NCBI GenBank assembly: GCA_012036325.1
Contig: JAAUPC010000120.1
Location: 1-9,193, forward strand
Direction of reading: 5' to 3'
Length of the DNA: 9,193 nucleotides
Source of the DNA: Paracoccaceae bacterium
GTDB lineage: Bacteria; Pseudomonadota; Alphaproteobacteria; Rhodobacterales; Rhodobacteraceae
How positions within the stretch are numbered: position 1 is the first letter of the stretch; each line of letters begins with the position of its first letter. Of the stretch, positions 6,003 through 9,193 are shown piece by piece. The position numbers and the translations under genes are program-made. The notes beneath the pieces were generated by a model. That model searched no databases. It worked only from the letters and a program-made list of their open reading frames with translations, and was not told where the DNA came from.

Positions 6003-6040
6003 TCCCCCCTCCGTGAGGGGGAGGGCGAGGGGTGGGGGGG
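6003..6040. repeat. C/T-rich hairpin element, copy 2
   Basis: CCCCCTC (6005-6011) and GAGGGGG (6015-6021) form a 7-bp stem with loop CGT, followed by a G-rich tail to 6040. It is related in sequence to 4051-4092. With the GTAGG palindrome just before it, it repeats the pairing seen after the MORN gene: GTAGG palindrome, then C/T hairpin. Confidence 0.5.
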
Positions 6041-6134
6041 CTCCGTCCAAAGGCAAAATCCCCGCAGATCGCAAAAGTTAACACCATCCTAACGCCCGCA
6101 GACAACACATTGATTTCGCTTGCAATCCTCATTT

Positions 6135-6149
6135 TGTCCACCGTGGACA
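6135..6149. promoter_or_regulatory. Short perfect palindrome next to the photolyase stop
   Basis: TGTCCAC (6135-6141) and GTGGACA (6143-6149) are exact reverse complements around a single C. This is too tight for an RNA hairpin loop, so it looks more like a dimeric protein-binding site than a terminator. It ends one base before the photolyase stop codon (6153-6151). The function is not known. Confidence 0.35.
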
Positions 6150-6150
6150 C

Positions 6151-7674
6151 TTACACCACTTCCCCCCGATCCAGCCGTTCCAGCACCTGTGCGGCCCCCG
6201 CCAGAACCGCCTCCCGGTGGCCCGCCTCCATCCCATCCCAGACCCGGTACATCTGCCCCATCCGCGGGTTCGACCGGAACTTTTCCCGGTGCCGGTCCAG
6301 GAAGTGCCAGTAGAGAAGGTTGAACGGACAAGCCCCCTCGCCCACCTTCACCTTCACCTTGTAGGCGCACCCCCCGCAGTGGTCCGACATCCGGTCAATA
6401 TAGGCCCCACTCGAAACATAGGGTTTCGACCCCAGCACCCCCCCATCGGCAAACTGGCTCATCCCGATCACATTCGGCGCCTCGACCCATTCGAAGGCGT
6501 CGATGTAGACCGACAGATACCATTCATGCACCTCTGCCGGGTCCACCCCTGCCAGCAGGGCAAAGTTCCCCGTCACCATCAGCCGCTGGATGTGGTGGGC
6601 ATAGGCCAGACCCTGGGTCTGCCCCACCGCCGCCTTCATGCAGGCCATCCGCGTCTCCCCGCCCCAATAGACCGGCGGCAGCGCGCGGGAATGGCCCAGC
6701 GCGTTCCGATCCAGATACCCCGGCCCCTCCAGCGCCCAGATGCCCCGCACGAATTCCCGCCAGCCGATCACCTGCCGGATGAACCCCTCCGCCGCCTGGA
6801 TCGGCACGCGACCCGCCTTCCAGGCATCCTCCACCGCCCGGCACACTTCCAGCTGGCCCAACAAGCCTAGGTTCAGATAGGGAGAGATCACCGCATGGCT
6901 GAGGAACACCTCCCCCTCCAGCATCGCGTCCTGCTCCTCGCCAAAGCGGGGCAGGCGATCCGCCACAAACTCCGCCAGCGCCTGCAAGGCCCCTGCCCGG
7001 TCGGTCGCCCAGCGAAACGGGCGCAACCGCCCGAAATGGGGGAAACGCGCCTCGACCAGCCTTAGCACCTCTTCCACCACCGGATCGGGGGCAAAGTCCC
7101 GCGGCCGAGGGCGGAGGAGATCGGCCTTCGCCGGTTTCCGGTTGTCGTGGTCAAAGTTCCACTGTCCGCCCGAAGGTTTGTCACCCTCCATCATCAGCCC
7201 GGTCTTCCGCCGCATGTCGCGGTAGAACCACTCCATCCGCAGCTGCTTCCGGCCGTCCGCCCAGGCCGCGAACTCGGCCTCGCTGGCGATGAAGCGGTCA
7301 TCTTCCAGCACGGTCACCGGCAGCGGTAGGTCTTCCAAATCCCGCAGGACCCGCCACTCACCAGGTTTCGTGGCCAGCACCCCCGACGCGCCAAATTCCG
7401 AGGCTCGCCGCAGCAACTCCCCTGAAATGGTCTGCGTATTTTCCGGATCGTCCAGCCGAGTGTAGGCGACCCGCCATCCCTCGGCTTCCAAGGCAGACGC
7501 AAACTTCCGCATGGCGGACAGGATCAGCGCAATCTTCTGCGGATGATGAGGCACAGAGGTGCCCTCACCCATCACCTCAGCCATCACCACCACATCGCGC
7601 GCCTTGTCAGCGGCCTTCAGCGCAGCGACCGACCGCGTCAGCTGGTCGCCCAGCACCAGAACCAGCCTCACCAT
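6151..7674 (-). CDS. cryB: Iron-sulfur bacterial photolyase/cryptochrome (CryB/PhrB class)
   Basis: A 507-residue flavoprotein of the FeS-BCP group (DPRP family, prokaryotic (6-4) photolyases such as Agrobacterium PhrB and Rhodobacter CryB). It is predicted to bind FAD, a lumazine-type antenna and a [4Fe-4S] cluster, and to repair UV (6-4) photoproducts or act in blue-light signalling. Four cluster cysteines are visible: Cys345 (TRMACMK), Cys433 and Cys436 (DHCGGC) and Cys449 (GACPFN), with the same spacing (88, 3, 13) as in PhrB. His360-His361 in AYAHHIQRLM matches the active-site histidine region. Other blocks are LVLGDQL at the N-terminus, EWFYRDMRRKTGLMM, QWNFDHDNRK and GMSQFADGG. Start ATG 7674 overlaps the end of the upstream dehydrogenase gene by 7 bp (ATGGTGA), indicating translational coupling. 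Repair versus photoreceptor role cannot be decided from sequence. Confidence 0.93.
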   Translation of the reverse strand: MVRLVLVLGDQLTRSVAALKAADKARDVVVMAEVMGEGTSVPHHPQKIALILSAMRKFASALEAEGWRVAYTRLDDPENTQTISGELLRRASEFGASGVLATKPGEWRVLRDLEDLPLPVTVLEDDRFIASEAEFAAWADGRKQLRMEWFYRDMRRKTGLMMEGDKPSGGQWNFDHDNRKPAKADLLRPRPRDFAPDPVVEEVLRLVEARFPHFGRLRPFRWATDRAGALQALAEFVADRLPRFGEEQDAMLEGEVFLSHAVISPYLNLGLLGQLEVCRAVEDAWKAGRVPIQAAEGFIRQVIGWREFVRGIWALEGPGYLDRNALGHSRALPPVYWGGETRMACMKAAVGQTQGLAYAHHIQRLMVTGNFALLAGVDPAEVHEWYLSVYIDAFEWVEAPNVIGMSQFADGGVLGSKPYVSSGAYIDRMSDHCGGCAYKVKVKVGEGACPFNLLYWHFLDRHREKFRSNPRMGQMYRVWDGMEAGHREAVLAGAAQVLERLDRGEVV

Positions 7675-8327
7675 GGCACGACCTTGCCCTGCCAGTCGTA
7701 GAACCCGCCCGTATCCGCCGGGCCGAGACCGTCCAGCACGGCCAACAGATGCCCCGCCGCCTCAGCCGGTGGCATCGCCGGATGCCCTGCCCGTTGCGCA
7801 GGCGCAAATGCGGTCTCCACCGTCCCGGGATGCATGGCCACCAGCACCGACTGCGGATGCGTCCGCGTCGCCTCGACACTCGCCGTCCGCAAGAGCTGGT
7901 TCGACGCCGCCTTCGCCGCGCGATAGCCATACCAACCGCCCAAGCTGTTGTCCCCGATCGACCCCACCCGCGCGGACAGCACCGCCATCTTCGCAACTCG
8001 GTCGCGCGGCAGAAGCCGCAAGCCATGCTTTATCACCAAGGCCGGACCAATCGCATTCAGCGCAAACTGCGCCGCCAGCCCTTCCGCCGAGACCGCGCGC
8101 AGCGACTTCTCCGGTCCGACCCCGCCGATCACCAGCGCCCCAGTGGCCACCACCACCAGATCGAATACCCCTTCCAGCCGCCCCAGCGCCGCTGCGACCG
8201 AGGCCTCATCCGTCACATCCAGCCCGTCGCCCCGCCGCGACAACCCCACCACCTCACCGCGGAGGGCCAGCGCCGACACCAGCGCCGCGCCAATTCCGCC
8301 CGACGCCCCAACCACCAAAGACCGCAT
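7668..8327 (-). CDS. Short-chain dehydrogenase/reductase (SDR), C-factor-like
   Basis: A 219-residue classical SDR, a cytosolic NAD(P)-dependent oxidoreductase of unknown substrate. The Rossmann nucleotide-binding motif GASGGIG is at residues 7-13 and the VATGA stretch is near 60. The catalytic tetrad is Asn91 (LNAIGP), Ser118 (VLSARVGS), Tyr135 and Lys139 (YRAAK), followed by HPGTVETAF (PG motif at 167-168). It is short for the family, resembling C-factor (CsgA)-type SDRs. The start ATG 8327 is chosen because the Rossmann motif begins right after it; the upstream open frame is low-complexity read-through. A G-rich stretch (GGTGGGGTTGGG) precedes it as a poor ribosome site. It is first gene of an operon with the photolyase (7-bp overlap), which suggests co-expression, perhaps under light or UV stress, though no regulator site is evident. 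Confidence 0.92.
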   Translation of the reverse strand: MRSLVVGASGGIGAALVSALALRGEVVGLSRRGDGLDVTDEASVAAALGRLEGVFDLVVVATGALVIGGVGPEKSLRAVSAEGLAAQFALNAIGPALVIKHGLRLLPRDRVAKMAVLSARVGSIGDNSLGGWYGYRAAKAASNQLLRTASVEATRTHPQSVLVAMHPGTVETAFAPAQRAGHPAMPPAEAAGHLLAVLDGLGPADTGGFYDWQGKVVPW

Positions 8328-8380
8328 CCCAACCCCACCTGTTCTGTCGCCCCTCAGATAGACCGCCAGACCACCACGAC

Positions 8381-8507
8381 CATGGGCTTGCTCTTTTGCC
8401 AAATACTCCCGCCGGAGGCTCCGCAACCTGCCCGCCCGTTTCCCCGCCGCATCAGACCCATCCCCCGGCAGCGCCGTCCGAGGGGGCTCGATGCCCCCAA
8501 GGACGGC
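8381..8507. other. Gene-free region with compound hairpin element
   Basis: This stretch between the SDR gene and the leucine leader has no credible gene. A strong hairpin spans 8473-8507: GCCGTCC/GGACGGC (7 bp), a GA/AA internal loop, then GGGGGC/GCCCCC (6 bp) with loop TCGAT. At 8394-8422 is an AT-containing motif (TTTTGCCAAATACTCCCG, then CCGGAGGCTCC) whose reverse strand reads GGCGGGAGTATTTGGC. From memory such words recur in Rhodobacter-like genomes, so this may be a dispersed non-coding element. It could serve as a transcription boundary between the divergent units. Confidence 0.4.
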
Positions 8508-8528
8508 ACCCCTTTCAAGATAAACCCC

Positions 8529-8557
8529 CTTCCCTTCGCCGATTTCCCCCGTATGAT
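8529..8557 (+). promoter_or_regulatory. Candidate promoter of the leu leader
   Basis: TATGAT at 8552-8557 is a 5/6 match to the -10 consensus; the -35 region (8529-8534, CTTCCC) is poor. Its position would put transcription start at about 8564-8566, on or next to the leader peptide ATG. This fits the absence of a ribosome site before that ATG and the leaderless trpL precedent in Sinorhizobium. Confidence 0.35.
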
Positions 8558-8565
8558 CACGCCCC

Positions 8566-8652
8566 ATGACCAAGGATCGCCATATCCATGCAGCCACCGG
8601 GGCAACCAGCCCCGTGCTTTCCCTTGGCCTCCTCCTTCTTAGCCGCCTCTGA
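8566..8652 (+). CDS. leuL: Leucine leader peptide of the leuA attenuator
   Basis: A 28-codon frame, too short for usual gene calling, that ends 76 bp before leuA. Seven of its last eleven residues are leucine (VLSLGLLLLSRL: positions 18, 20, 22-25, 28), encoded by CTT and CTC codons. This is the mark of a ribosome-mediated attenuator: low charged tRNA-Leu would stall the ribosome at 8617-8649. Its TGA stop (8650-8652) lies inside the 5' arm of the hairpin 8646-8681, so a ribosome finishing the peptide would mask that arm. A small hairpin inside the frame, CGGGGC/GCCCCG (8598-8614), could pause RNA polymerase. There is no Shine-Dalgarno sequence; a leaderless start is plausible. The peptide itself need have no further function. 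A second frame (ATG 8553) overlaps but lacks the Leu run. Confidence 0.75.
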   Translation: MTKDRHIHAATGATSPVLSLGLLLLSRL

Positions 8653-8693
8653 GCGTGCCCCCGGGCGCGACCGCTCAGAGGTGACAAGCGCCC
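8646..8693 (+). promoter_or_regulatory. leuA attenuator: mutually exclusive hairpins
   Basis: CCTCTGAGCG (8646-8655) and CGCTCAGAGG (8672-8681) are perfect 10-bp arms with a 16-nt loop. A competing pairing joins GGGCGC (8663-8668, in that loop) with GCGCCC (8688-8693). The two cannot form together without a pseudoknot. Model: stalling at Leu codons leaves the first arm free, the 10-bp stem forms and leuA is expressed; a ribosome at the stop codon covers the arm and the GGGCGC/GCGCCC hairpin forms. No T-run follows either stem, so termination might need Rho, or control could work on translation. Confidence 0.6.
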
Positions 8694-8728
8694 AACGCTC
8701 TCAGGCTAAGAAACAAGGACCCAGACCC

Positions 8729-9193
8729 ATGACCCAACAAGACAAGGTCGTCATTTTCGACACCACGCTGCGCGACGGTGAACAATCCCCCGGCGCGACC
8801 ATGACCCATGAAGAAAAGCTGGAAATCGCCGGACTTCTGGACGACATGGGCGTCGACATCATCGAGGCGGGGTTTCCCATCGCCTCCGAAGGCGACTTCG
8901 CCGCTGTCTCGGAAATCTCGAAGCGCGCGAAGACCTCAACCATCTGCGGCCTCGCCCGCGCCAACTTCAAGGACATCGACCGCTGCTGGGAGGCCGTGCG
9001 CCACGCCCGCTCCCCGAGGATCCACACCTTCATCGGCACCTCCCCCCTCCACCGCGCGATCCCGAACCTTGACATGGACCAGATGGCCGAGCGGATCCAT
9101 GAAACGGTGACCCACGCCCGCAACCTCTGCGACAACGTCCAATGGTCGCCGATGGACGCGAAGCGGACGGAACATGACTACCTCTGCCGTGTG
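8729..9193 (+). CDS. leuA: 2-isopropylmalate synthase (3' end outside window)
   Basis: The first 155 residues are visible and the gene runs off the right edge. It condenses acetyl-CoA with 2-ketoisovalerate to 2-isopropylmalate, the committed step of leucine synthesis in the cytosol. The N-terminal TIM-barrel signature IFDTTLRDGEQSPGA is at residues 9-23, with the catalytic Arg15-Asp16, followed by KLEIAGLLDDMGVDIIEAGFP, GLARA, IHTFIGTSPLH and QWSPMDAKRTEHDYL, all typical of LeuA rather than homocitrate or citramalate synthases. The C-terminal leucine-binding regulatory domain lies beyond the window. ATG 8729 has AAGGA nine bases upstream. The preceding leucine leader and hairpins indicate attenuation by leucine supply, on top of the allosteric feedback known for this enzyme. 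Confidence 0.95.
   Translation, partial: MTQQDKVVIFDTTLRDGEQSPGATMTHEEKLEIAGLLDDMGVDIIEAGFPIASEGDFAAVSEISKRAKTSTICGLARANFKDIDRCWEAVRHARSPRIHTFIGTSPLHRAIPNLDMDQMAERIHETVTHARNLCDNVQWSPMDAKRTEHDYLCRV

Larger units (their letters stand above)
5954..6150. other. Gene-free spacer rich in inverted repeats
   Basis: This spacer lies between the methyltransferase remnant and the convergent 3' end of the photolyase gene. It holds AAACCC/GGGTTT arms near 5966-5991, the C/G hairpin at 6003-6040, an A/T-richer stretch with a TTAA-N7-CTAA word at 6078-6092 (one base from a CtrA box), and the TGTCCAC palindrome at 6135-6149. No supported gene was seen. Confidence 0.5.

Noticed and set aside
6078..6092. TTAA-N7-CTAA as a second CtrA box
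   Set aside because: One base off the consensus and not in front of any gene start; kept only as a note in the spacer entry.
8354..8605. 83-codon minus-strand frame in the SDR-leuA gap
   Set aside because: Gly/Arg-rich with no motif, and it overlaps the hairpin element and the leu leader; no support as a gene.
7559..8642. Long plus-strand Pro/Arg/Ser-rich frames (336 and 297 codons) over the SDR and photolyase start
   Set aside because: Low-complexity composition and full overlap with two well-supported minus-strand genes; these are GC-driven shadows.

Overview
The base composition (high GC, with strong G/C third-position preference), the gene families and the attenuated leuA leader point to an alphaproteobacterium, most likely Rhodobacteraceae/Paracoccaceae (Rhodobacter-like). 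This is an inference from sequence style and gene content; no marker rRNA gene is present.

Layout from left to right. (1) 1-658 (-): 5' part of a secreted endonuclease/exonuclease/phosphatase-family protein, cut by the window edge. (2) 757-2415 (-): glutamine-dependent NAD+ synthetase (nadE); its stop codon lies inside a perfect 12-bp palindrome. (3) 2562-4007 (+): exported MORN-repeat protein with 18 full 23-residue repeats, divergent from nadE. (4) 4101-5935: the most unusual block. A TTAA-N7-TTAA (CtrA-like) box precedes the first 67 codons of a beta-class/type III-like adenine DNA methyltransferase. The C-terminal end of the same kind of protein reappears on the same strand at about 5695-5935 with a one-base frameshift in a C6 run. 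Between these remnants, on the opposite strand and at visibly lower GC, sits a compact restriction-modification operon: a BglII/BstYI-like endonuclease (5034-5627) overlapping by ATGA an MT-A70-family adenine methyltransferase (4387-5037). A restriction-modification cassette appears to have replaced the core of a resident methyltransferase gene. (5) 5936-6150: short gene-free stretch of palindromic elements. (6) 6151-8327 (-): two-gene operon of a short-chain dehydrogenase and an iron-sulfur bacterial photolyase/cryptochrome (CryB/PhrB class), overlapping by 7 bp. (7) 8328-8565: gene-free region with a large GC-rich hairpin and a possible promoter. (8) 8566-8652 (+): 28-codon leader peptide with 7 leucines among its last 11 residues, followed by mutually exclusive hairpins, then 8729-9193 (+) leuA, 2-isopropylmalate synthase, cut by the right edge. 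This looks like a leucine attenuator.

Most genes are ordinary chromosomal housekeeping or stress genes. The parts most worth a second look are the restriction-modification cassette inside the broken methyltransferase, three GTAGG palindromes that each supply the TAG stop codon of the adjacent reading frame, and the leucine leader. No tRNA, rRNA, CRISPR array, transposase or integrase was seen.
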